A DNA stretch of 64,000 bases, from the NCBI RefSeq assembly GCF_013387455.1, contig NZ_VWNC01000006.1, positions 1-64,000 of the forward strand, in the 5' to 3' direction. Under the pieces are notes generated by a model, which was not told the DNA's origin, made no database searches, and was given only the letters and a program-made list of their open reading frames with translations. Positions 8,256-15,693 of the stretch are shown here, piece by piece (position 1 is the stretch's first letter; every line of letters begins with the position of its first letter). The translations under genes were made by a program, and so were the position numbers. This DNA is from Mariprofundus sp. NF (GTDB lineage Bacteria > Pseudomonadota > Zetaproteobacteria > Mariprofundales > Mariprofundaceae).

Positions 8256-8941
8256 ATCAGGACCTATCGATTCTAACCCTTATCCTGAATGCCGGTTTTG
8301 TCGTGCAGGGGGTACTTATCCTGCTGATACTGCTGTCGCTTGTCTCATGGGCGATTATCTTTAATAAGTGGCGCCTCTACAGCAGAACGCGCCGTCAGGC
8401 AGAGTCCTTCTCCAAAACCTTCTGGAGCGGTACCGATATGGACACCGTACTGGCTGGCATTCCGCAGCAGTATCCCAACTCATCACTGCCCAATATCTTT
8501 CAGGCCGGTTACCGTGAGTTCATGCGTACCCGTCGCGATGCCAAGCAGAGTGAAGCGGGCAAAATTATTGCCGCCGGTGGTATGGACGGTATCCGGCGCG
8601 CCCTTGATGCCGCCTTCTCCAGAGAGATGGAACGCCTATCCCGCAACCTCGCCTTTCTCGCCACGGTAGGTTCTACCTCCCCATTCATCGGCCTGTTCGG
8701 CACCGTATGGGGCATCGTTAATGCATTCCAGAGCATCGCCCTTACCCAGAACACCTCATTGACCGCTGTTGCACCGGGCATTGCAGAAGCACTGGTGGCA
8801 ACCGCCTTCGGTCTGATTGCAGCGATTCCAGCTGTTGTCGCCTACAACAAGTTCACCGCTGATCTTAAGCGGCTGGCCTCGAACATGGAGCAGTTCAACT
8901 CCGAGTTCCTGAATATCATCTCCCGCCACATGAAAGGATAA
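8252..8941 (+). CDS. tolQ: Tol-Pal system proton channel TolQ
   Basis: A 229-residue inner-membrane protein of the MotA/TolQ/ExbB family. One membrane helix lies near residues 15-38 (VLILLILLSLVSWAII) and two more at about 135-195, including the conserved FIGLFGTVWGI and ATAFGLIAAIPAVVAYN. With TolR it uses the proton gradient to drive TolA. A ribosome site GAGGAGA precedes the ATG. Confidence 0.96.
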   Translation: MNQDLSILTLILNAGFVVQGVLILLILLSLVSWAIIFNKWRLYSRTRRQAESFSKTFWSGTDMDTVLAGIPQQYPNSSLPNIFQAGYREFMRTRRDAKQSEAGKIIAAGGMDGIRRALDAAFSREMERLSRNLAFLATVGSTSPFIGLFGTVWGIVNAFQSIALTQNTSLTAVAPGIAEALVATAFGLIAAIPAVVAYNKFTADLKRLASNMEQFNSEFLNIISRHMKG

Positions 8942-8952
8942 GGTAGCTAACC

Positions 8953-9375
8953 ATGTGGGCCGGACAGAGTAAATGGAGTAAAGAGAACGAGCCGATGGGT
9001 GAGATCAATGTCACACCACTGGTGGATGTGATGCTGGTGCTATTGATTATCTTTATGGTCACGGCTCCCCTGCTCACCCAGGGTGTAAATGTTGACCTGC
9101 CGGATGCTGAAGCGCCTGCCATGCAACAGAATATTGAACCGCTGGTTGTGACCATTCGCGCCAATGGTGATATTTTTATGCAGAAGCAGAAGCAGCCGAT
9201 CAGCATTAAACAGCTGGCCCCGCGTATCCAGGCGATGCGCCAGCAGAAACCGGGATTGCCCGTTTTCATCCGTGGCGATGCAAAAACACCCTATGGTCGT
9301 GTCGCTGAAGTGATGAGTCTTCTCGAAACAGCAGGCATCAGGAAAGTTGGTCTTGTCACTGAGCCGCGCCGTTAG
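8953..9375 (+). CDS. tolR: Tol-Pal system protein TolR
   Basis: A 140-residue ExbD/TolR-family protein with one membrane helix at about residues 22-43. It carries the channel aspartate in INVTPLVDVMLVLLIIF and a periplasmic C-terminal domain. It couples TolQ proton flow to TolA. The tolA start lies inside its last 30 bases, so translation is probably coupled. Confidence 0.95.
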   Translation: MWAGQSKWSKENEPMGEINVTPLVDVMLVLLIIFMVTAPLLTQGVNVDLPDAEAPAMQQNIEPLVVTIRANGDIFMQKQKQPISIKQLAPRIQAMRQQKPGLPVFIRGDAKTPYGRVAEVMSLLETAGIRKVGLVTEPRR

Positions 9376-10150
9376 ACGAGTCCCGGCCGAGGATCATTCA
9401 GCAGATCTGACCAAACTTGATCTGCTCTATGCGTTCCTGCTGCACGCTCTCATCCTGATTGTCGTGGTCACGCTCTCCTTCTGGCAGACCCAGAAAAAGG
9501 AGCAGCCGCTGCAACGCATTGAAGTGATGATGATCTCTGCCAAGCAGCTCTCAGCGATTGAACAGCAGTCGCGACGCAAGGTGAAGCCTGTAAAAAAGCA
9601 GGAGGCCAAGCCAAAGGCTGTTGAGAAGCCAAAACCCAAAATAAAACCAAAACTTGAACCTGTACTGAAGCTGGAAGAGAAGCCGAAACCCAAGGCAAAA
9701 ACAGAACCTAAAGTGGTGGCAAAACCGAAACCCAAAGCTGTGGCAAAAAAGGTAGAGGATGATTTCGATCCTTTCGCCCCTATCGGCTCTTCATCAGATC
9801 GCAGCAGCTCAACCAACAAAGCCTCCACGTCACGCCCCGATATCGCCAATATCGCTGGCCAGCAGCTCTCCAAGAATGAGATCGAGCGTTATGTCGCGCT
9901 GATGCAGGCGGCGGTTCAGGAGCAGTGGAAGGTGCCTGCCAGTAGCGACAGACTCACAGATCCTCTGGTTGAGATGGTGCTTGCCCCCAGTGGCGCAGTC
10001 GTTTCCGTGAAAGTCATTGAGAGTTCGGGTAACGACATGATGGATGCATCACTGATCCGAGCGATTCAGGCTGCTGCACCATTCCAGCTGCCCAAACAGC
10101 AGTTCGAGTATTTCCGTAACAACCGACTCCGTTTCCGTCCACTTAAGTAG
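9347..10150 (+). CDS. tolA: Tol-Pal system protein TolA
   Basis: A 267-residue envelope-spanning protein: one membrane helix (LLYAFLLHALILIVVVTLSF, about residues 27-46), a Lys/Pro/Ala-rich periplasmic stalk (about 75-135) and a C-terminal TonB-like domain (about 170-267) of the TolA/TonB_C type. The start is uncertain: TTG at 9347 or TTG at 9353, which is better spaced from AGGA. The stalk is shorter and richer in KPK repeats than the long helical stalk of enterobacterial TolA. tolB does not follow; it lies at the other end of the window. Confidence 0.9.
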   Translation: MVLSLSRAVRRVPAEDHSADLTKLDLLYAFLLHALILIVVVTLSFWQTQKKEQPLQRIEVMMISAKQLSAIEQQSRRKVKPVKKQEAKPKAVEKPKPKIKPKLEPVLKLEEKPKPKAKTEPKVVAKPKPKAVAKKVEDDFDPFAPIGSSSDRSSSTNKASTSRPDIANIAGQQLSKNEIERYVALMQAAVQEQWKVPASSDRLTDPLVEMVLAPSGAVVSVKVIESSGNDMMDASLIRAIQAAAPFQLPKQQFEYFRNNRLRFRPLK

Positions 10151-10225
10151 TCACATCCTGGTTTTATCCAACACCTGAATTATATTTTAGCAGTAAAAAT
10201 TCAAATAACAGCCATGCTCAGCACA

Positions 10226-10257
10226 AAAAAAAACCGCCCGATTGGGCGGCTTTTTGT
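10226..10257. terminator. Bidirectional terminator between tolA and the SH3b gene
   Basis: CCGCCC (10234-10239) and GGGCGG (10244-10249) form a 6-bp GC stem with loop GATT. A long A run precedes it and five T follow, so it can stop transcription from both sides. Confidence 0.85.
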
Positions 10258-10275
10258 GAGTTCAAATGTAAACAG

Positions 10276-10830
10276 TCAGAAAACTGAGCTATGTGCCCAA
10301 GCAGTTTTTCCGCTATCGAGCTTCACCTGATACCACCCCTTCTGCTCACCCGTTTTGGTGACGTAATCGCCCTTTTTCAGACGTGTGACGATGCTGCCTT
10401 TAGCCGTCGGCTGCTTACGAATATTAGCGAGTTGCACGCCAACCTGCAGTCGAGGAGAAAATACCGATCTGTGTACCCAGGCTGTGGTCTCACTATCCGT
10501 CTGTCTGATATGGAACCAACCATCTTTCTCTGCAAGCTTATAAACGGTTTCACCCATTTTAACGCGTGAGATCACCTTGCCACTGTTATCCGGAGTATCG
10601 CGTACATTGCCATAGTGGGCTGTTACCGTGATTTGTTCAGCACTGCTCTGATCCGATGCTGGCCACAGCCCCCATACTAGAACCAGTGAGCCAATCACTC
10701 CCAGGGCCAGCATCTGCTTTACAGACACGCGTTTCGCTTCAGTGATGCCATTGGCCTGTTTAATGCCGTAAGTGTCGAACTCTTCATCCAGATCCATCAC
10801 ATTTTCAACTTTACTGTCTGGTCTATTCAT
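10276..10830 (-). CDS. Membrane-anchored tandem SH3b protein (paralogue 1)
   Basis: A 184-residue protein with no recognised name. The cytoplasmic N-terminus (1-40) carries EFDTYGIKQANGI, a membrane helix spans about 41-57, and the periplasmic part is two bacterial SH3 domains (about 67-122 and 125-184) with the usual NVRDTPDNSGKVI and NIRKQPTAKGSIV openings and GWF/GWYQV ends. Bacterial SH3b domains often bind peptidoglycan peptides. GGGAGGTG precedes the ATG. It is followed by 11019-12230, which shares both the N-terminal motif and an almost identical last domain. A cell-wall or Tol-linked role is an inference from domain and neighbours. Confidence 0.8.
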   Translation of the reverse strand: MNRPDSKVENVMDLDEEFDTYGIKQANGITEAKRVSVKQMLALGVIGSLVLVWGLWPASDQSSAEQITVTAHYGNVRDTPDNSGKVISRVKMGETVYKLAEKDGWFHIRQTDSETTAWVHRSVFSPRLQVGVQLANIRKQPTAKGSIVTRLKKGDYVTKTGEQKGWYQVKLDSGKTAWAHSSVF

Positions 10831-10845
10831 ATGTCTGCACCTCCC

Positions 10846-10857
10846 GTCCCGCAGGAC
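10846..10857 (-). promoter_or_regulatory. Leader dyad shared by two SH3b genes, copy 1
   Basis: The 12-base sequence GTCCTGCGGGAC (minus strand; arms GTCC/GGAC) lies about 16 bases before the SH3b start, next to the ribosome site. The same 12 bases occur before the second SH3b gene at 12242-12253. It could be an operator, an RNA hairpin or a relic of duplication. Confidence 0.35.
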
Positions 10858-10968
10858 GATCTACTTATCAGTCGATAGTGCAGGCAGTGGTGAAATGAAA
10901 CTGTGATCCACACCATATGATGAGAAGATATTTATATACTTAGTGCCCCCCCCCGATCACCTGACCAA

Positions 10969-11000
10969 AAAAAACCGCCCAAATCGGACGGCTTTTTATA
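10969..11000 (-). terminator. Terminator of SH3b paralogue 2
   Basis: On the minus strand CCGTCC and GGGCGG pair (one G-U) around a five-base loop and are followed by eight T. The layout closely matches the terminator at 10226-10257. Confidence 0.75.
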
Positions 11001-11018
11001 ATTACAATATAGACTGAA

Positions 11019-12230
11019 TTAAAAGATCGAGCGGTGTGCCCAGGCTGTTTTACCGCTATCAAGTTTCACCTGATACCAACCCTTCTGCTCACCCGTTTTG
11101 GTGACGTAATCACCCTTTTTCAAACGAGTCACGATTTTACCTTTGCCAGTTGGTTGCGTACGAATATTACCAACATCCACACCCACCTTCAGACGTGGCG
11201 CAAACAGGGATTTATGTACCCATGCTGTTTTCTCATCGTCCAACCTGACCTGGAACCAGCCGTCTTTCTCATCCAGCTTATAAACTTCTTCACCCTTTTT
11301 AAGGCGTGAAACCACTTTGCCGCTGTTATCAGGAGCGCTACGCACGTTACCGAAATGAGCTGTTACCTTGATTTTTTCACCGGCAAACATCGGCTCAACA
11401 CTGGTCATCACTGTGTTGATGATGCTGTTCACAACCGTTTCAGGCTCTTTAGCAGCAACCTGCTTCTCTACTTTGGTTTTCTCGATCGGTTTAGCTACAG
11501 GATCTGCAGTGCTGATCTTTGTGTCAGCAACCGCTTTTGGTGGCGTTGCTTCTGTAACAGCCAACTCAGGCTTGCTCTCTTGAGGCATAACCTCTGTTGT
11601 AGTCACAACAATCGATGCATCTTCAACAGCTTTGAGTGCAGCCATCTCTTCGGCTTTCACAGCAGCAGTTTTATCAGTGACAACAGGTGCTACCTTTTCA
11701 GTGACTACAGGCTTCACGCTCTCAACCTTTGCCAGATCAACCGCATCATTAGCAACGTCATGATCCGCTGTTGGCCAGAACACCCACATCAGCGCCACTG
11801 CAATGGTGGCACCAATCAGACTCTGAATCACAGTCTCGCGAGGTGTGCGTTTACCCTCTCCTATGCCATTGGCTTGAGTGATACCGTAAGTACCAAACTC
11901 TTTTTCCAGGTTCATCACATCATCTTTGTTAAGTTCGAGATGTTCTGTTTCTGTCGGGGCTGTTGCGGCAAGGGCGGCTTCGACCGCCTCATCTTCGGCA
12001 GCTTCAGCTGCCGATGCATTCTCTCTCTCGATTTCGAGTATATAACCGTCAAAACGCTGCTGCAGGTTGGCCATAAACTGGTTCACCTCTGTTTGCAACT
12101 GACTCACCTCTGCAATTTTGTCGACGTCTGCGAAGAGATCCATCTCGCTGTTCACGATGGCATGCAGCTGCTCTCGCAGGTCTGCGCCCTGATGCTCTAT
12201 TTCACTACCTGATCTGCTCATATGATCCAT
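11019..12230 (-). CDS. Membrane-anchored tandem SH3b protein (paralogue 2)
   Basis: A 403-residue protein with no recognised name. Residues 1-105 are cytoplasmic, acidic and probably coiled-coil. EFGTYGITQANGI (111-123) repeats the motif of paralogue 1. A membrane helix spans about 134-152, a Val/Ala/Lys-rich periplasmic linker about 155-280, and two SH3b domains about 285-343 and 345-403. The last 40 residues differ from paralogue 1 at only a few positions (GWYQVKLDSGKTAWAH is identical). The start may be ATG 12230 or 12221. It looks like a longer sibling of its neighbour, probably an envelope protein. Confidence 0.8.
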   Translation of the reverse strand: MDHMSRSGSEIEHQGADLREQLHAIVNSEMDLFADVDKIAEVSQLQTEVNQFMANLQQRFDGYILEIERENASAAEAAEDEAVEAALAATAPTETEHLELNKDDVMNLEKEFGTYGITQANGIGEGKRTPRETVIQSLIGATIAVALMWVFWPTADHDVANDAVDLAKVESVKPVVTEKVAPVVTDKTAAVKAEEMAALKAVEDASIVVTTTEVMPQESKPELAVTEATPPKAVADTKISTADPVAKPIEKTKVEKQVAAKEPETVVNSIINTVMTSVEPMFAGEKIKVTAHFGNVRSAPDNSGKVVSRLKKGEEVYKLDEKDGWFQVRLDDEKTAWVHKSLFAPRLKVGVDVGNIRTQPTGKGKIVTRLKKGDYVTKTGEQKGWYQVKLDSGKTAWAHRSIF

Positions 12231-12241
12231 CTCATCCCATT

Positions 12242-12253
12242 GTCCCGCAGGAC
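12242..12253 (-). promoter_or_regulatory. Leader dyad shared by two SH3b genes, copy 2
   Basis: Same 12 bases as at 10846-10857 (GTCCTGCGGGAC on the minus strand), about 11 bases before the start of paralogue 2. Paralogue 3 has no copy. Confidence 0.35.
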
Positions 12254-12361
12254 TGCTTTATTTTCGGGAACACTATGGATGTGAGCAGATAGAAAATGTG
12301 ATCTACGCCATACTTGCGTAGAAAAGTTGTTATTTATTAAAAACTTCCGAACGGGTTCAAC

Positions 12362-12520
12362 CCGGACTATTCATAAATCGCTGTGATGATCACGCAGGGT
12401 CTTTGGTCGCAGCGTATTTCCTTGGAAGGAGTGCGTAGCCATGCTTACGGATGACTGACAAGGGCTCCGTTGCGGGCAAAGGAACAAGCGAGGGCGCGAC
12501 AGCATTTGTGAATAGTCCGG
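12362..12520. repeat. MITE-like element with 22-bp terminal inverted repeats
   Basis: The gap between SH3b paralogues 2 and 3 is filled by a 159-bp block bounded by near-perfect inverted repeats. The left end begins CCGGACTATTCATAAAT and continues CGCTGT; the reverse complement of the right end begins CCGGACTATTCACAAAT and continues GCTGT. Inner segments also pair partly (GTCGC/GCGAC, TTTCCTTG/CAAAGGAA). It has no ORF. This is the plan of a non-autonomous miniature transposable element. No clear target duplication was found. Confidence 0.65.
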
Positions 12521-12525
12521 ATTAG

Positions 12526-13560
12526 TCAGAATATTGATTGATGAGCCCACGCTTCAACACCGTTATCCAGGCGTACCTGATACCACTCTCCTTCAATATT
12601 AATACGTGTCACAGCAGTTCCCTGCTTCAACTTATAGAGAATCTGGCTTTTCGGATGCGGGTCCCTGCGAATATTGCCTACATTTACAGTCACCACCAAT
12701 AGTGTCGTTGCCGCAGATGCTGTAGTGACTACAGGTTTTTTAACCTCTGTCAGAACAGAGTGGTGAGCCCAGCCGCTCTGATCACCACTAAGGCGAATCT
12801 GGAACCAGTCACCCTGCTTGGCCACAACCAACACAGGCGTGTGACGTGGCAGCTTGGCCACAATTTTTGTGCCGGCTTGCGGGAGGGCACGCACATTGCC
12901 AAAACTGACCCCGATTTTCATTGTTTTATCTGAAACAGCAGGCATCTGCAGCTCGGTCTCTGCCGCAACTGTTTCGACAGCAATAGCTTTTTCTTCAATT
13001 ACCTTTTCAGCTGCCGGTTCAACAACAACATCCGCTATCACTGCGACTTCAGGTTCTGGTTCAACTACCACGGCTTCTGGCTTCACATTCATTACGGGAG
13101 GAGTCGGTTCCGCAACTACCGGCTCATGTTTGACGGCATACTGATTGACAGGACCTGATGGCCATACGAACCAGACAACAGCTACAACAAGTAACGCAGT
13201 TGTCGCCAATGCTCCTGAAATTAATTTGCCATAAGAGCCCCTGCCTGTAGCGGCATGGTCGGAACGTTGTGTTGATTCACCTTCAAAAGCAGCCATCTCT
13301 TCATCTGCAAACGGATCAAGATGAGACAATTCACTATCAACATCTTCCCCCGAACCAGCCTCATACTGTTGATCTATATCCTCAACAAAGTGATCGAGGT
13401 GATCCTGAACGGCCGCTTCTCCAGCCCCATCCGCGTCCAGAAGAAGCGACTCTTCCTGCTCCATGAATACATCAAGTTGCTGCTGGAATGTTCCGGTTTC
13501 ATTGTCTTTTTCAATATTACTTTTTTTACTGTCAGCAGTAGAATCACTCTTGTCGTTCAT
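12526..13560 (-). CDS. Membrane-anchored tandem SH3b protein (paralogue 3)
   Basis: A 344-residue relative of the two previous genes. The start at 13560 is chosen because GAGGTG directly precedes this ATG; a longer frame opens at 13623 without a ribosome site. It has an acidic cytoplasmic N-terminus (about 1-110), a membrane helix (about 113-133, LISGALATTALLVVAVVWFV), a Val/Glu/Pro-rich linker and two SH3b domains (about 215-270 and 285-344) with VSFGNVRALPQAG and VNVGNIRRDPHPKS openings. It lacks the QANGI motif and is the most divergent of the three. Function unknown. Confidence 0.78.
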   Translation of the reverse strand: MNDKSDSTADSKKSNIEKDNETGTFQQQLDVFMEQEESLLLDADGAGEAAVQDHLDHFVEDIDQQYEAGSGEDVDSELSHLDPFADEEMAAFEGESTQRSDHAATGRGSYGKLISGALATTALLVVAVVWFVWPSGPVNQYAVKHEPVVAEPTPPVMNVKPEAVVVEPEPEVAVIADVVVEPAAEKVIEEKAIAVETVAAETELQMPAVSDKTMKIGVSFGNVRALPQAGTKIVAKLPRHTPVLVVAKQGDWFQIRLSGDQSGWAHHSVLTEVKKPVVTTASAATTLLVVTVNVGNIRRDPHPKSQILYKLKQGTAVTRINIEGEWYQVRLDNGVEAWAHQSIF

Positions 13561-13681
13561 ATCACCTCTTGCACAGGAGAAACATCTCCAGCTCGAATTC
13601 AAATTGAACCTGACAGGCCCCATTCCTCTCCCGTGACTATAACCTCTTTTTCGGCTTCAGCCAATTGATGTAGAAAAGGGT

Positions 13682-13710
13682 TTGACACGTGCGCCTAAAT
13701 TCGCACACTT
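13682..13710 (+). promoter_or_regulatory. Possible tRNA-Lys promoter
   Basis: A perfect -35 TTGACA (13682-13687) is followed after 17 bases by CACACT (13705-13710), a weak -10, and then a GC-rich stretch, as often seen at stable-RNA promoters. The -10 is poor, so this is tentative. Confidence 0.35.
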
Positions 13711-13729
13711 CGCCGCGCTGCAAAGCGAT

Positions 13730-13805
13730 GCGCCTATAGCTCAGTTGGTAGAGTAGCGGACTTTTAATCCGTGGGCCGAAGGTTCGAGTCCTTCTGGGCG
13801 CACCA
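13730..13805 (+). tRNA. tRNA-Lys (anticodon TTT)
   Basis: A complete 76-base cloverleaf with encoded CCA. The acceptor arms are GCGCCTA and TGGGCGC, the anticodon loop is CTTTTAA and the T loop is GGTTCGAGTCC. Anticodon TTT reads lysine codons AAA/AAG. Confidence 0.96.
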
Positions 13806-13813
13806 TATGAAAC

Positions 13814-13850
13814 AAGGGATTCCGAGAGATCGGGGTCCCTTTTTCTTTTC
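13814..13850 (+). terminator. Terminator of tRNA-Lys
   Basis: AAGGGA (13814-13819) pairs with TCCCTT (13836-13841), with an inner CCG/CGG stem, followed by a T-rich tract. Confidence 0.85.
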
Positions 13851-13912
13851 CCCCTCTTCTTTTATGCATAAACATTCGTTGCGGCTTTGCTTCACACCTT
13901 TACAATCGGCAC

Positions 13913-14737
13913 ATGACTTATCGCCCCGTCCCTGACTACCACATGCATACCCCGCGCTGTAACCACGCTACAGGCACGGTGATGGAGTATGCTCAGGCTG
14001 CTATTGCTTCCGGACTAACTGAGATCGGCATGTCGGATCACTCCCCTATGCCTGATGATTTTGATAAACCCTGGCGCATGGATCGCAGCGAGATGCCCGG
14101 CTATCTGAAGGAAGTGGAACAGGTCCGTGATGCGCTGAAAGAGCAATTAACAGTGCGGATTGGACTGGAAGCTGACTTTCATCCGGGTACAGAGGCCTAT
14201 GTGGCTGAGATGATCAGTTCTTACAACTGGGATTATGTCATCGGCTCGGTGCACTACATCGGCGATTGGGGATTTGATAATCCCGACACCATCCAGATCT
14301 GGGACACATGGAAGATTGAAGATGCCTACTGCGCCTATTTCAGGCTGGTGCAGCAATCAGCTGAATCCGGCCTGTTCGATATTATCGGCCATCCCGACCT
14401 GATTAAGAAATTTGGACACAGGCCGCCTGCTGATTCTGTGGCTGTAAAAGAGGCTATAGAAGCGATGTTACAGGCTGTGAAAAAGGCTGATGTGACACTG
14501 GAAATCAGTTCAGCGGGTTTGCGTAAACCGGTGGCAGAGATCTATCCACACAAAGCGATTGTCAAACGTGCCGCTGAGTTGGGCATAACCTTCTCTTATG
14601 GCTCCGATGCACATGCTCCGGGTGAAGTCGGCCACGGCAGTGATGCGTGCCTGGCTCTGCTGGAATCCTTTGGTATCAATGAGATAGCCAGTTTTAAACA
14701 GCGCCAACGCACCATGCAGGCCATTACCCATGACTGA
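13913..14737 (+). CDS. PHP-domain histidinol-phosphatase (HisJ/HisK type)
   Basis: A 274-residue PHP-family metal-dependent phosphatase. Metal ligands are visible in DYHMHTPRCNHA (residues 8-19), in GMSDHSPMP, in GLEADFHPG, in GSVHYI, in GHPDLIKKF and in YGSDAHAPGEVG. The order and size match histidinol-phosphatases that release phosphate from histidinol phosphate in histidine synthesis. No other his gene is near, so another phosphorylated substrate cannot be excluded. It follows tRNA-Lys and overlaps the SDR gene by 8 bases. Confidence 0.82.
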   Translation: MTYRPVPDYHMHTPRCNHATGTVMEYAQAAIASGLTEIGMSDHSPMPDDFDKPWRMDRSEMPGYLKEVEQVRDALKEQLTVRIGLEADFHPGTEAYVAEMISSYNWDYVIGSVHYIGDWGFDNPDTIQIWDTWKIEDAYCAYFRLVQQSAESGLFDIIGHPDLIKKFGHRPPADSVAVKEAIEAMLQAVKKADVTLEISSAGLRKPVAEIYPHKAIVKRAAELGITFSYGSDAHAPGEVGHGSDACLALLESFGINEIASFKQRQRTMQAITHD

Positions 14738-15500
14738 GTCTGACGAGAGACAACCGGCAGTACTGATCACCGGAGCATCCGGTGGTTTCGGTCTGGAGTT
14801 CGCCAAACAGATTGAGCCGCAGGGGTACCGCTTGATTCTGCACGGGCGCGACCTGCCTCGTCTGAAAATGACACTGGCAGCCCTGAAACATCCCGAACGT
14901 CATCAACTTGTGCTGGCAGATATGACAGCTAAAACAGGCGTTGCCAGCTTGCTGGAAGCCGTTGCCAAGGAGAAGCTGGTCGGACTAGTCAATAATGCCG
15001 GTTTCGGCATCTGGGGCACCTTCGAGAGAACCGGTATCGTGCCACAGATCGATGTAATCAAAACCGATCTCAATGCCCCCATCGCCATCACCCATGCCCT
15101 GCTACCCTGCCTGCTAAGAAACAGCGGCTTTATCATCAATGTCTCATCACTGGCCGGTGAAGCGCCACTGCCCTACATGAGCACCTACGCTGCAGCAAAA
15201 ACCGGGCTGACCTACTGGAGTGAATCACTGCGCACAGAGTTGGCTGGCAAGCTGCGGATTGTAACACTCGCACCGGGGCCATCGCCTACCGGATTCCGTG
15301 AAGTTTCGGGAATGCCGTCAGGGACGGGCAGTTTCTTTCGCACTCCGATTCCGCTGATTGTGGAGGCATCACTGCATAGTCTTGCCAAAGGTGGTGGCTT
15401 CTGCGTCCCGGGATGGCGCCATAAAGTACTGTTTTTATTGCAAAAAGCAGTTCCTCGCTCGATAGCCCTGAAGATCATGGAGAGCCAGCTTCGCCCCTGA
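14730..15500 (+). CDS. Short-chain dehydrogenase/reductase
   Basis: A 256-residue classical SDR. The cofactor site TGASGGFGLEFA is at about residues 14-25, NNAGFGIWG follows, and the catalytic Ser and YAAAK (Tyr/Lys) are in NVSSLAGEAPLPYMSTYAAAK. It is NAD(P)H dependent; the substrate is unknown. The C-terminal end (FLLQKAVPRSIALKIME) resembles SDRs annotated as DltE-like. It overlaps the end of the phosphatase gene and is probably cotranscribed with it. Confidence 0.85.
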   Translation: MTESDERQPAVLITGASGGFGLEFAKQIEPQGYRLILHGRDLPRLKMTLAALKHPERHQLVLADMTAKTGVASLLEAVAKEKLVGLVNNAGFGIWGTFERTGIVPQIDVIKTDLNAPIAITHALLPCLLRNSGFIINVSSLAGEAPLPYMSTYAAAKTGLTYWSESLRTELAGKLRIVTLAPGPSPTGFREVSGMPSGTGSFFRTPIPLIVEASLHSLAKGGGFCVPGWRHKVLFLLQKAVPRSIALKIMESQLRP

Positions 15501-15540
15501 ACAGCGTCCTGTTTTTTTCAGCGCTGTTCCAGGTTGCAAT

Positions 15541-15563
15541 TAGAGTGGAGAATTCTCTCCACT
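15541..15563 (+). terminator. Hairpin after the SDR gene
   Basis: AGTGGAGA and TCTCCACT pair perfectly (8 bp, loop ATTC) at 15543-15562, 40 bases after the SDR stop. Only three T follow, so it may be a weak terminator or part of the gltB promoter region. Confidence 0.4.
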
Positions 15564-15625
15564 TTCGCTAGATTGCGCCCCCTTTTCGCTCCGGGGGGAG
15601 TGATACAAAGTTTGATTGAGGAATT

Positions 15626-15680
15626 CAGATTCAGACACGTCGTGCGTCCGGTTTTGCCGAGTGTTTTGAGTCTAAATCTG
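15626..15680 (+). promoter_or_regulatory. Structured 5' leader of gltB
   Basis: CAGATTCAGAC (15626-15636) and GTCTAAATCTG (15670-15680) pair over 11 bases with one mismatch; inside, ACAC/GTGT and CCGG/CCG can extend the fold. The hairpin ends directly before the TGAGGT ribosome site and 13 bases before the gltB ATG. It could affect translation initiation. It matches no riboswitch family that I recognise. Confidence 0.45.
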
Positions 15681-15693
15681 TGAGGTTAATAGA

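Noticed and set aside
11355-12212. Plus-strand frame of 285 codons opposite SH3b paralogue 2
   Set aside because: It mirrors the biased codons of the real gene, is Cys/Phe/His-rich without domains, and has no start signal.
15501-15560. Sigma-54 promoter before gltB (TTGCAA at about 15535)
   Set aside because: The required GG ten bases before the GC is missing.
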